DNA of 12,311 nt from Rhodanobacteraceae bacterium UBA703 (lineage in GTDB: Bacteria; Pseudomonadota; Gammaproteobacteria; Xanthomonadales; Rhodanobacteraceae), in assembly GCA_002297645.1 (NCBI GenBank), contig DBMH01000109.1, positions 1-12,311 of the forward strand, given 5' to 3'. The position numbers and the translations under genes are program-made. Positions 1 to 6,095 of this stretch are shown one piece after another. The notes under the pieces are model-generated. The model saw only the letters and a list, made by a program, of their open reading frames with translations, was not told the DNA's origin and made no database searches. Position 1 is the first letter of the stretch. Each line of letters opens with the position of its first letter.

Positions 1-894
1 AGTGCCGCGCCGGCCGGCGAGGAGGCCAGTCGCACGCGCGGCGCACCGGCCGTCCACATCCGCAGCGAAGACGCGTTCGAGCGTCCCGTGTTCATCGTGT
101 CGCCGCCGCGTTCCGGTTCGTCGCTGCTGTTCGAGACGCTCTCGCGCAGCCCGAACGCCTGCACGATCGGCGGCGAGAGCCATGGTGTGATCGAGGGCAT
201 CCCGGGGCTGGACGTGCGCAGCCGCGGGCACGACTCGAACCGCCTGACGGCGGCCGATGCGACGCCCGACGTCGCCGAGGCGCTGCGTGCGCGCTTCCAC
301 GCCGCTTCGTTCGATCGCATGCGCCGCGCGCCGAAGGGCCGTTTCCGCCTGCTCGAGAAGACGCCCAAGAACGCGTTGCGCATCCCGTTCCTCGCGAGCG
401 TGTTCCCGGACGCGCATTTCGTCTATCTGTTCCGCGATCCGCGCCAGAGTCTCGCCAGCATGCTGGAGGCGTGGGAATCCGGCGGCTTCCGTACCTACCC
501 GGATCTGCCCGGCTGGATCGGGCCGCCGTGGTCGCTGCTGCTGGTGCCGGGCTGGCGGGATCTCGTCGGCAAGCCGCTGCCGGACGTCGTCGGGGCCCAG
601 TGGGAGGCCACCACGCGGATCCTGCTCGACGATCTGGAGGTCGTACCCGCCGAGCGCCGTACCGTCGCGCGCTACGACGCGCTGGTCGCCGATCCGCCGA
701 CGGAGATCGGGCGCCTGTGCACAGCGCTCGGGTTCGGCTGGGACCAGCCGCTCGGCGCGGCTCTGCCGCTGGCCAACCACACCGTATCCGAGCCGAAGGC
801 GGACAAGTGGCGCCGACGCGAGGCGGAGATCGCGCCGGTGCTCGCCCGCATCGGCGCGACGGTCGCGCGCGCGGAGCGTTTCGCCGCGCGCTGA
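1..894 (+). CDS. Sulfotransferase family protein, 5' partial
   Basis: The frame is open from the first base of the window to the TGA at 892-894, so the start lies upstream; the GTG at 88 falls inside the conserved first strand and is not a credible start. The visible 297 residues show the two PAPS-binding signatures of the sulfotransferase fold: a P-loop-like 5'-phosphosulfate motif PPRSGSSLL at about residues 35-43, and a 3'-phosphate motif FRDPRQSLAS at about 144-153 with the expected Arg145 and Ser153. Between them lies LEKTPKN, typical of the Sulfotransfer_3 type. The family moves sulfate from PAPS to a hydroxyl or amine of a sugar, lipid, peptide or small molecule; the acceptor cannot be told from sequence. 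About 28 residues precede the core and look low in complexity, so an additional N-terminal domain (for example TPR) outside the window is possible. The gene converges on a beta-hydroxylase gene only 12 bases away. Confidence 0.85.
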   Translation, partial: SAAPAGEEASRTRGAPAVHIRSEDAFERPVFIVSPPRSGSSLLFETLSRSPNACTIGGESHGVIEGIPGLDVRSRGHDSNRLTAADATPDVAEALRARFHAASFDRMRRAPKGRFRLLEKTPKNALRIPFLASVFPDAHFVYLFRDPRQSLASMLEAWESGGFRTYPDLPGWIGPPWSLLLVPGWRDLVGKPLPDVVGAQWEATTRILLDDLEVVPAERRTVARYDALVADPPTEIGRLCTALGFGWDQPLGAALPLANHTVSEPKADKWRRREAEIAPVLARIGATVARAERFAAR

Positions 895-898
895 GCGT

Positions 899-913
899 CG
901 CCTGCGTCAGGCG
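899..913. terminator. Short hairpin between two convergent genes
   Basis: CGCCTG and CAGGCG form a perfect 6-bp stem with a 3-base loop. The hairpin starts just after the sulfotransferase stop and covers the stop codon of the opposing hydroxylase gene. There is no T-run on either side, so it is at best a weak bidirectional terminator and may only be chance in GC-rich sequence. Confidence 0.3.
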
Positions 914-1611
914 CGTGGCGGCACGTCCGCGAACAGGTGTTCGCGGACTTCGCGCTGGTCGGTGCCGAGTTCGCGCTCGCCGTCCAGCAGCAGCTGGACC
1001 AGCGCGGGCGTCGGCAGGAAATCGCAGATCAGGTGCAGGCGGCTGCGTTCGGGGTCGGCGTTCCAGACGGCGTGCAGCGTGGAATTGTTGAGCGCCCACA
1101 CCTCGCCTTCGGCCATGTGGTAGCTGCTGCCGCCGCAGTACATCCAGACCTTCGGATGGGTCGTGATCGGCACGTGGATGCGGATGGTCTGGCCGAAGTA
1201 CGGCGCCTGGTCCGCATGCGGGGCGATCACGGCGCCCCCGGGCAGCAGCGCCAGCAGGCAGCGCAGCGGCGGAGCCGGAATGCGCTCGTGGATCAGTTCG
1301 CGGCAGGCCGGCAGCAACGCCAGGGCTTCGCGATCTTCCACCGGCAGGTTGCCCTCGGCCGGTGCATGTCCGCGCAGGAACACCGCCTGCGCCGGGCGAT
1401 GCACGCCGACCCGGCCGCCCTGCGTGCCCCAGAGAGGTTCCGGCAGCGCGCTCGTTTCCGCCTTCAGGCGGTCGAGATCCGTCGGGACGCGCAGTCGCAC
1501 GCAGCCGCCGAGCAGGCGGTTCTTGTCGAGCAGGGGTTGACCGGGAACGACCAGCATGCACGGCTCGCAAACGAAAAGAATCGGTGCATGGTAGTACAGG
1601 CCGTGCGGCAT
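907..1611 (-). CDS. Aspartyl/asparaginyl beta-hydroxylase domain protein
   Basis: A 234-residue protein of the Asp/Asn beta-hydroxylase family (PF05118), which are Fe(II)/2-oxoglutarate-dependent dioxygenases with a double-stranded beta-helix fold. Visible signatures: an HxD pair in APHADQAPYFG at about residues 130-140 (His132, Asp134), the strand IRIHVPITT at 144-152, the distal His180 in NSTLHAVW, and Arg191 in RSRLHLICDF, the expected 2-oxoglutarate-binding arginine. No signal peptide or membrane segment is seen, so it should be cytoplasmic. The substrate is unknown; relatives act on Asp/Asn side chains or, as LpxO, on lipid A acyl chains, and this protein lacks the LpxO membrane anchor. 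The ATG at 1611 has no clear Shine-Dalgarno; an internal ATG at 1557 (MLVVPGQ) is a real alternative because conservation begins only near residue 38. Its tail-to-tail position against a sulfotransferase is noted in the findings. Confidence 0.85.
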   Translation of the reverse strand: MPHGLYYHAPILFVCEPCMLVVPGQPLLDKNRLLGGCVRLRVPTDLDRLKAETSALPEPLWGTQGGRVGVHRPAQAVFLRGHAPAEGNLPVEDREALALLPACRELIHERIPAPPLRCLLALLPGGAVIAPHADQAPYFGQTIRIHVPITTHPKVWMYCGGSSYHMAEGEVWALNNSTLHAVWNADPERSRLHLICDFLPTPALVQLLLDGERELGTDQREVREHLFADVPPRA

Positions 1612-1612
1612 T

Positions 1613-1642
1613 CAGTCAGCAGGCGGCGCATGGGACTAGAAT
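1613..1642 (+). promoter_or_regulatory. Candidate promoter for the ferritin-like gene
   Basis: TAGAAT at 1637-1642 matches five of six bases of the sigma-70 -10 consensus and stands out in this GC-rich region. The best -35 match at normal spacing is weak (CAGTCA, 1613-1618, 18-base spacer), suggesting either an activator or a different promoter. Transcription would start near 1649 and leave a leader of about 200 bases before the ferritin-like gene at 1849. Confidence 0.35.
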
Positions 1643-1652
1643 CGCTGGCGGC

Positions 1653-1780
1653 CCGAGGGTTGCTGCCCGACCTCGGAGCACGTCGCGGTTTCAGGACGAG
1701 TGCGAAGGCTCCCATCGAGGCGCCCCCGAGGCGTCGACTGCCCCGCCGGAACGGGGTGACGGGACGGCGCTTCTTTTCCT
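1653..1780 (+). other. Structured putative leader of the ferritin-like gene
   Basis: This lies in the 237-base gap between the divergent hydroxylase and ferritin-like genes, where no credible reading frame is seen. CCGAGG (1653-1658) pairs with CCTCGG (1671-1676). Further on, CCCCG (1741-1745) pairs with CGGGG (1752-1756), while CGCCG (1744-1748) can instead pair with CGGCG (1765-1769). The two latter helices share bases 1744-1745 and exclude each other; the second is followed by a T-rich stretch, CTTCTTTTCC (1770-1779). That is the geometry of an attenuator, but the stems are short and the idea rests only on reading the sequence. GAGGCG also occurs twice (1717-1722 and 1728-1733). Confidence 0.25.
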
Positions 1781-1838
1781 GGATGCCGTACGCGCATCCG
1801 CCCGGTCGCGGCGCCGAGCCTTGTCCCACCCCAACCAT

Positions 1839-1843
1839 GGAGG
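1839..1843 (+). promoter_or_regulatory. Shine-Dalgarno that fixes the ferritin-like start
   Basis: GGAGG lies five bases before the ATG at 1849. An in-frame ATG at 1837 overlaps this element and has no ribosome site of its own, so 1849 is the better start. Confidence 0.7.
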
Positions 1844-1848
1844 CAGAT

Positions 1849-2445
1849 ATGGCTGCGAAACCGTTCCTTTCCGACATCCAGACGATCCGAAGGCGCGCGC
1901 GCGAGCACATGGAGCGCGGCGCGGTGACCGACAGCTACACGCTGGATCGGCCGACCGTGCTCAAGCTGCTCAACGAGGCGCTGGCGACGGAAATCATCTG
2001 CGTGCTGCGCTACAAGTCGCACTACTACCTCGCGTCGGGCATCAACGCGAAGAGCGTCGCCGCGGAATTCCTGGAGCATGCGAACGAGGAGCAGGGGCAC
2101 GCGGACCGCATCGCCGAGCGGATCACCCAGCTCGACGGCACGCCGAATTTCTCGCCGGAAGGACTGGCTTCGCGCTCGCACTCGGAATTCGTCGCACCGG
2201 ACGAGCTGGCCGCGATGATCGAGGAGAACCTCGTCGCCGAGCGCATCGCGATCGACAGCTATCGAGAGATCATCCAGTACGTCGGCGACAAGGACACGAC
2301 CACCAAGCGCCTGCTCGAAGAGATCCTCGCTTCGGAAGAGGAGCATGCGGAGGACATGAAGACCCTCATGGAGGACTTCGGCAAGAAGGGCGAGCCGGCC
2401 AAGCCGAAGCGGCCGGAAGGCAAGTCCGGCAAGAAGAAGGGCTGA
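1849..2445 (+). CDS. Ferritin-like / bacterioferritin-family iron storage protein
   Basis: A 198-residue four-helix-bundle protein of the ferritin superfamily. Compared from memory with E. coli bacterioferritin, all six ferroxidase ligands are kept: Glu48 (ATEIICVLRY), Glu81 and His84 (NEEQGHADRI), Glu131 (LVAERIAIDSY), Glu163 and His166 (ASEEEHAEDM). It should therefore oxidise Fe(II) and may store iron as a mineral core or protect against peroxide. The haem-ligand methionine of classical bacterioferritin (Met52) falls on Gln82 here, so haem bridging as in Bfr is unlikely. The protein is longer than the usual 155-160 residues: about 35 extra N-terminal residues and a basic tail from about 177 to 198 rich in Lys and Pro. 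No signal peptide is seen. The strong Shine-Dalgarno at 1839-1843 sets the start. A divergent promoter region and possible structured leader lie upstream; no other iron gene is next to it. Confidence 0.88.
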   Translation: MAAKPFLSDIQTIRRRAREHMERGAVTDSYTLDRPTVLKLLNEALATEIICVLRYKSHYYLASGINAKSVAAEFLEHANEEQGHADRIAERITQLDGTPNFSPEGLASRSHSEFVAPDELAAMIEENLVAERIAIDSYREIIQYVGDKDTTTKRLLEEILASEEEHAEDMKTLMEDFGKKGEPAKPKRPEGKSGKKKG

Positions 2446-2454
2446 CGGGCGCGA

Positions 2455-2480
2455 TCGCCTCTCCCGTCGGCGGGAGGCGA
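2455..2480 (+). terminator. Hairpin after the ferritin-like gene
   Basis: Ten bases after the stop codon, arms 2455-2466 and 2471-2480 (CGGGAGGCGA on the right) pair through ten base pairs with a two-base bulge on the left arm, closed by a TCGG tetraloop. No T-run follows, so factor-independent termination is uncertain, but position and strength fit a 3'-end structure. Confidence 0.45.
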
Positions 2481-2546
2481 CGCACCGCAGGGGCGGGCGA
2501 GGAGCACGGCCGGGGCGATTCCCGGCCACTTCGCCCGGCCTGCGGA

Positions 2547-2569
2547 CGCGGAAGGGAAATCCTTCCGCG
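2547..2569 (+). other. Perfect 9-bp inverted repeat before the DUF2333 gene
   Basis: CGCGGAAGG (2547-2555) and CCTTCCGCG (2561-2569) are exact complements around a GAAAT loop. The right arm ends 5 bases before the GGAG ribosome site (2575-2578) of the DUF2333 gene. It could be a second 3' hairpin for the ferritin-like transcript, an operator, or a leader hairpin affecting translation; sequence alone does not decide. Confidence 0.4.
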
Positions 2570-2584
2570 GAGTCGGAGCGGATC

Positions 2585-3631
2585 GTGATCGGCATGGCAT
2601 CGGAACAAGGGCGCAACGGCATGAGCGGAATCGGCGGAACCGGGTGGAGGGGATCGTGGCTGCTGCGGGGCATCGCGCTGGCCGTGGCCGTGTACGTGGT
2701 CGGCGTGCTCGCGCTGATGTGGTGGTGGAGCACGGAACCGGATCATTTCGACGTCGTCGCCACGACGCAGGCGCGCTCGGCGTCGAAGAACCAGCCTGTC
2801 GTGACCGGCAGCGTCACCACGTCGGCGCTGATGACCTGTGCCGAAACCCTGCTCGACAAGCGCGGCGGCTATCTCAGCAACGACAAGCTGCCGCCGGGCG
2901 TGCTGATGGACGACCTGCCCAACTGGGAGTTCGGCGTCCTGACGGCGACGCGCGACCTCACGCGCGAGATGCGCAACAAGTTCGCGCGCTCGCAGTCGCA
3001 GTCGGAGGAGGATCCCGACCTCAAGGAGGCCGATCCGCTGTTCTCCAGCCCGAACAACCGCTGGCTGCTGCCGAGTTCCGAGAGCCAGTATCGCAAGGCG
3101 ATCGCGCGCGTGGACGGCTATTTCGTCCGCCTCGGCAGGAACGATCCCAACGGCGCGCAGTTCTACCCGCGCGCGGACAATCTCGCCGACTACCTCGACC
3201 TCGTTTCCAACCGCCTCGGCAGCCTGTCGCAGCGGCTCTCGGCGAGCGCGGGCCAGCTGCGTCTCGAGGGCGACGCGCCGGTCGCGGGAGGGGAGGCGGG
3301 ATCGGAGCAGAGGGCGCAGGTCGTGCGCACGCCGTGGATGAAGATCGACGACATCTTCTACGAGTCGCGCGGCTACACCTGGGCGCTGCTGCAGCAGTTG
3401 CAGGCGTTCGAGGTCGACTTCGGTCCGACCCTGCAGCGCAAGGGCGCCGTGGTGAGCCTCAAGCAGATCATCCGCGAGCTGGAGGAGGCGCAGAAGCCCG
3501 TGCACAGCCCGATCATCCTCAACGGCCAGCCGTTCGGCTTCTTCGCCAATCACTCGCTGGTGATGGCGAACTACATATCGCGCGCCAATGCGGCGGTGAT
3601 CGACCTGCGCGAACTGCTCAAGCGCGGCTGA
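2585..3631 (+). CDS. DUF2333 family inner-membrane protein
   Basis: A 348-residue protein recognised as DUF2333 (PF10095) by the conserved block from about residue 78: VTTSALMTCAETLLDKRGGY, then LSNDKLPPGV and DLPNWEFGVL, with TRDLTREMRNKFARSQSQ following. One membrane segment is visible at about residues 28-48 (GIALAVAVYVVGVLALMWWW), with a short basic N-terminus; most of the protein would thus be periplasmic. The C-terminal part (LLQQLQAFEVDF, VSLKQIIRELEEAQKPVHSP) is mainly helical. The family is widespread in gammaproteobacteria and I know of no established function, so none is given. The GTG at 2585 has GGAG six bases upstream; in-frame ATGs at 2594 and 2621 are alternatives that keep the membrane segment. 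It is flanked by inverted repeats on both sides and is probably transcribed alone. Confidence 0.85.
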   Translation: MIGMASEQGRNGMSGIGGTGWRGSWLLRGIALAVAVYVVGVLALMWWWSTEPDHFDVVATTQARSASKNQPVVTGSVTTSALMTCAETLLDKRGGYLSNDKLPPGVLMDDLPNWEFGVLTATRDLTREMRNKFARSQSQSEEDPDLKEADPLFSSPNNRWLLPSSESQYRKAIARVDGYFVRLGRNDPNGAQFYPRADNLADYLDLVSNRLGSLSQRLSASAGQLRLEGDAPVAGGEAGSEQRAQVVRTPWMKIDDIFYESRGYTWALLQQLQAFEVDFGPTLQRKGAVVSLKQIIRELEEAQKPVHSPIILNGQPFGFFANHSLVMANYISRANAAVIDLRELLKRG

Positions 3632-3678
3632 CCCGCGCGGAGGCGCGCCGCCGCCGACCGCGGCGCGTCTCACGGCAA

Positions 3679-3712
3679 GGGAACCTCGAACCGTCCCGAG
3701 GTTCCCTATACT
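3679..3712 (+). promoter_or_regulatory. Inverted repeat abutting a -10 box before the glycosyltransferase gene
   Basis: GGGAACCTCG (3679-3688) and CGAGGTTCCC (3697-3706) are exact 10-bp complements with an 8-base loop. TATACT, five of six to the -10 consensus, follows directly at 3707-3712. The -35 position (about 3684-3689) lies inside the repeat and has no consensus match. It reads either as the terminator of the DUF2333 gene or as an operator over the glycosyltransferase promoter. Start of transcription would be near 3719, about 27 bases before the GTG at 3746. Confidence 0.45.
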
Positions 3713-3745
3713 GTCGCGCCTTTCGCGCAACCGGTCGTCGCTTCC

Positions 3746-5416
3746 GTGAGTTCCCCGCCGCAGGTTTCCCTCCCCGCCGTACCGCAATCCGCCTGGCGCC
3801 GGCTGCTCGGCCATCCGCTCTTCCTCGGCACGCTGCTGCTGCTGCCGATCGTCTGGATGCTGGTGCCGGTGCCCATCGACGAGACGCGCTACCTCGCGGT
3901 CGCCTGGGAAATGCGCCAGACCGGCGAATTCCTCGTGCCCCACCTGAACGGCGCGACCTATTCGCACAAGCCGCCGCTGCTGTTCTGGCTGATCAACCTC
4001 GGCTGGCTGTTCACCGGCGTGCACGCCTGGACGGCGCGCGCGATGGTCCTCCTGTGCTCGATCGCGAGCCTGTTGCTGCTGCAGCGCCTGACCGTGCGGC
4101 TCGGCGGCTCGGAACAGGCCGCGCGCAACGCGATGTGGCTGCTGCTCGGGTCGATCTACTTCGCGGCGTTCGCGAACGCGATCATGTTCGACGTGCTGCT
4201 GACGACCTGCGTGCTGTTCGCCGCGCACGGACTCGTCGATCTGGCGGAGTCGCATGCGTGCCGCGGCATCCTGCGGACGGGCCTCGCCATCGGCCTCGGC
4301 ATCCTCGTCAAGGGACCGGTGATCCTGCTGTTCGTCGCGATCCTCGCCGCGGGGGCCCCGTGGTGGAGCGATCGCCTCGCCGCGGGGCAGCGCCTGCGCT
4401 TCTTCGGCCGGTTCGCGCTGGCGTTCCTGCTCGGAGCCGCGATCGGCCTGGCGTGGGCGGTTCCGGCGGCGATCCATGGCGGCGAGGAGTACGCGCGGGC
4501 GATCTTCCTGAGCCAGACCTTCGACCGCATCGAAGGCGTCGCCGGCAAGAGCACGCACGGTCGTCCGTGGTGGTGGTACGGCATGGTCTATCCGCTGATG
4601 CTGCTGCCGTGGACACTGGCGATCCGCGGCCGCTGGAGCGGGCTGCGTGCCCTGGCGGGCGCGCCGGCGGTGCGGCTCGCGCTGGCCTGGGTGCTGCCGA
4701 CCTTCGTCGCGTTCTCGTTCATCGGCGGCAAGCAGCCGCACTACCTGCTGCCCACGATTCCCGGCGTGGCGCTGGGGCTTGCGTATGCGCTGGATCGCGG
4801 CGCCCTGCGCGTGCGCAGCGGCTTGTTCGCGCTCTTCCTTCTGCTGCTGGGCGTCGCGTTCGCGATCGCGCCGTACTGGGCCGACACGCGCGCCCATCTG
4901 GGCTACATCGGCGACGCCTCGCCGGTGTGGGGAGCCGCGTTCGTGCTGCTCGGCGCATTGCTGCTGGTGTTCGCGCGGCGCGCGCGTGCGCCGATGTGGC
5001 CGGCGCTGGCGATGCTCGCGGTCGCCCTGCTGGTAAAGCTCGCGGTGATCGAGGGGCCGGGCCAGCGCTACGACCTCGAAGCGGCCGGGGCGCGCATCGC
5101 CGAGGCACAGCGCCGCGGCCAGCCGGTGGCGCACCTCGGCTGGCATCACGGCGTCTACGAATTCGCCGGCCGGCTCACGCAGCCGCTGCCGGCCTTCCTC
5201 ACGCTGGCGGAGTTCGAGGCGTGGGCGAAGGAGCATCCCGACGGCCTCGTGATGAGTTTCTACCGTCAGTTCCGCTTCCGCGCCGAACCGGTGTTCACGC
5301 AGCCGTTCCGCGGCGGCGAGGTGTCGATCTGGAAGGTGAGCGACGCGCTCGCCTCGGGCGTCGATCCGAACGTCGCGCATGCGCGCGACGCGGAAGAGGA
5401 CGTTTCCGACGAGTGA
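3746..5416 (+). CDS. Glycosyltransferase family 39 (ArnT/PMT-like) membrane protein
   Basis: A 556-residue polytopic membrane protein with the features of GT-C/GT39 enzymes such as ArnT and protein O-mannosyltransferases, which move a sugar from a polyprenyl-phosphate donor onto lipid or protein acceptors on the periplasmic face. Seen: a first membrane helix at about 25-41; the catalytic acidic pair Asp45-Glu46 in PIDETRYLAVAWEM; HKPPLLFWL at 74-82; the loop AIMFDVLL with Asp149; LVKGPVILL at 187-195; and HGRPWWWYGM at 271-280. Many Leu/Ala-rich helices follow up to about residue 435, then a soluble domain of about 120 residues. The length fits ArnT-like proteins, but substrate cannot be assigned and no L-Ara4N or polyprenyl-sugar genes are nearby, so arnT is not claimed. 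The GTG at 3746 gives the natural short cytoplasmic N-terminus; no clear ribosome site is seen. Confidence 0.85.
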   Translation: MSSPPQVSLPAVPQSAWRRLLGHPLFLGTLLLLPIVWMLVPVPIDETRYLAVAWEMRQTGEFLVPHLNGATYSHKPPLLFWLINLGWLFTGVHAWTARAMVLLCSIASLLLLQRLTVRLGGSEQAARNAMWLLLGSIYFAAFANAIMFDVLLTTCVLFAAHGLVDLAESHACRGILRTGLAIGLGILVKGPVILLFVAILAAGAPWWSDRLAAGQRLRFFGRFALAFLLGAAIGLAWAVPAAIHGGEEYARAIFLSQTFDRIEGVAGKSTHGRPWWWYGMVYPLMLLPWTLAIRGRWSGLRALAGAPAVRLALAWVLPTFVAFSFIGGKQPHYLLPTIPGVALGLAYALDRGALRVRSGLFALFLLLLGVAFAIAPYWADTRAHLGYIGDASPVWGAAFVLLGALLLVFARRARAPMWPALAMLAVALLVKLAVIEGPGQRYDLEAAGARIAEAQRRGQPVAHLGWHHGVYEFAGRLTQPLPAFLTLAEFEAWAKEHPDGLVMSFYRQFRFRAEPVFTQPFRGGEVSIWKVSDALASGVDPNVAHARDAEEDVSDE

Positions 5417-5425
5417 TGCCGGAAG

Positions 5426-5448
5426 GCGCGCTCCGGGCCGGAGCGCGC
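5426..5448. terminator. Bidirectional hairpin between convergent genes
   Basis: GCGCGCTCC (5426-5434) and GGAGCGCGC (5440-5448) form a perfect 9-bp stem with a 5-base loop, in the 39-base gap between the convergent glycosyltransferase and pyrophosphatase genes. Being symmetric it can serve both transcripts; there is no T-run. Confidence 0.6.
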
Positions 5449-5455
5449 GGTGCGG

Positions 5456-5989
5456 TCAGGCGGACTGCGTGTAGCGCTCGACGCCGGCGAGGATTTCGCG
5501 CCGGGCTTCTTCGGCGCCGACCCAGCCGTCGATCTTGACCCATTTGCCCTTCTCGAGATCCTTGTAGTGCTCGAAGAAGTGGCCGATGCGCTCGAGCCAG
5601 TGGCCGGACACCTGGCCGATGTCGGCGATGTGCGCGTAGCCGGCGAAGATCTTCGCGTGCGGCACCACGACGAGCTTCTCGTCGGCGCCGGCTTCGTCGG
5701 TCATCTTCAGCATGCCGACCGGGCGGCAGCGGATCACCGAGCCGGGCACCAGCGGCAGCGGCAGGATCACCAGCGCGTCGAGCGGGTCGCCGTCGCCGCC
5801 GAGCGTCTGCGGCACGTAGCCGTAGTTGCACGGATAGCGCATCGGCGTCGACAGCACGCGGTCGACGAAGATCGCGCCCGAGGCCTTGTCGACCTCGTAC
5901 TTGACCGGCTCGGCGTCCTTCGGGATTTCGATGATGACGTTGATCTCGTTCGGCACGTCGGCGCCGGCGGAAACGCGTTCCAAAGCCAC
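5456..5989 (-). CDS. ppa: Inorganic pyrophosphatase, family I
   Basis: A 177-residue soluble cytoplasmic enzyme that hydrolyses pyrophosphate to two phosphates with Mg2+, pulling biosynthetic reactions forward. The family-I signature DGDPLD is at 66-71, giving metal-binding Asp66, Asp68 and Asp71. Other active-site residues known from E. coli PPase appear with a constant offset of one: Glu21, Lys30, Glu32, Arg44, Tyr56, Asp98, Asp103, Tyr142 and Lys143. Length matches the bacterial hexameric form (about 175 residues). The start is GTG, not ATG; AGGAG six bases upstream fixes it. The gene lies downstream of the thioredoxin-fold gene on the same strand with a 106-base gap that holds its own candidate promoter, and it converges on the glycosyltransferase gene. 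Nothing looks abnormal. Confidence 0.97.
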   Translation of the reverse strand: MALERVSAGADVPNEINVIIEIPKDAEPVKYEVDKASGAIFVDRVLSTPMRYPCNYGYVPQTLGGDGDPLDALVILPLPLVPGSVIRCRPVGMLKMTDEAGADEKLVVVPHAKIFAGYAHIADIGQVSGHWLERIGHFFEHYKDLEKGKWVKIDGWVGAEEARREILAGVERYTQSA

Positions 5990-6010
5990 TGCTTGCTCCT
6001 GATTGCGAGG

Positions 6011-6066
6011 CCGGGCGGGTGCCCGGAAGGGCGCACAGGATAAAGCAGGCTGTTGCGATGCAGCAA
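6011..6066 (-). promoter_or_regulatory. Candidate ppa promoter with leader hairpin
   Basis: On the minus strand TTGCTG (6061-6066) and TATCCT (6037-6042) are spaced by 18 bases, a moderate sigma-70 match; transcription would start near 6030, 40 bases before the ppa GTG. The leader holds CCGGGC (6011-6016) pairing with GCCCGG (6021-6026) around a 4-base loop. The same hairpin could instead help end the upstream thioredoxin transcript. Confidence 0.35.
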
Positions 6067-6095
6067 TTCGCCGATCGTCGCAACCGCCGTCGCGT

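Noticed and set aside
88..90. GTG as start of the sulfotransferase
   Set aside because: The frame stays open to base 1, and the PAPS-binding strand begins at this point, so starting here would remove conserved sequence; the gene is better treated as 5' partial.
937..1848. Upstream in-frame extension of the ferritin-like reading frame
   Set aside because: It runs antisense through the hydroxylase gene and the intergenic region; the strong ribosome site before 1849 and homology to ferritins support the short form.
2366..5380. A minus-strand open frame of about 1000 codons opposite the DUF2333 and glycosyltransferase genes
   Set aside because: Low-complexity Arg/Gln/Glu-rich translation with no recognisable motif, fully opposite two genes with clear family signatures.
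3746..5416. Naming the glycosyltransferase arnT
   Set aside because: The catalytic motifs are shared by the whole GT39 group and no lipid A aminoarabinose genes are in the window.
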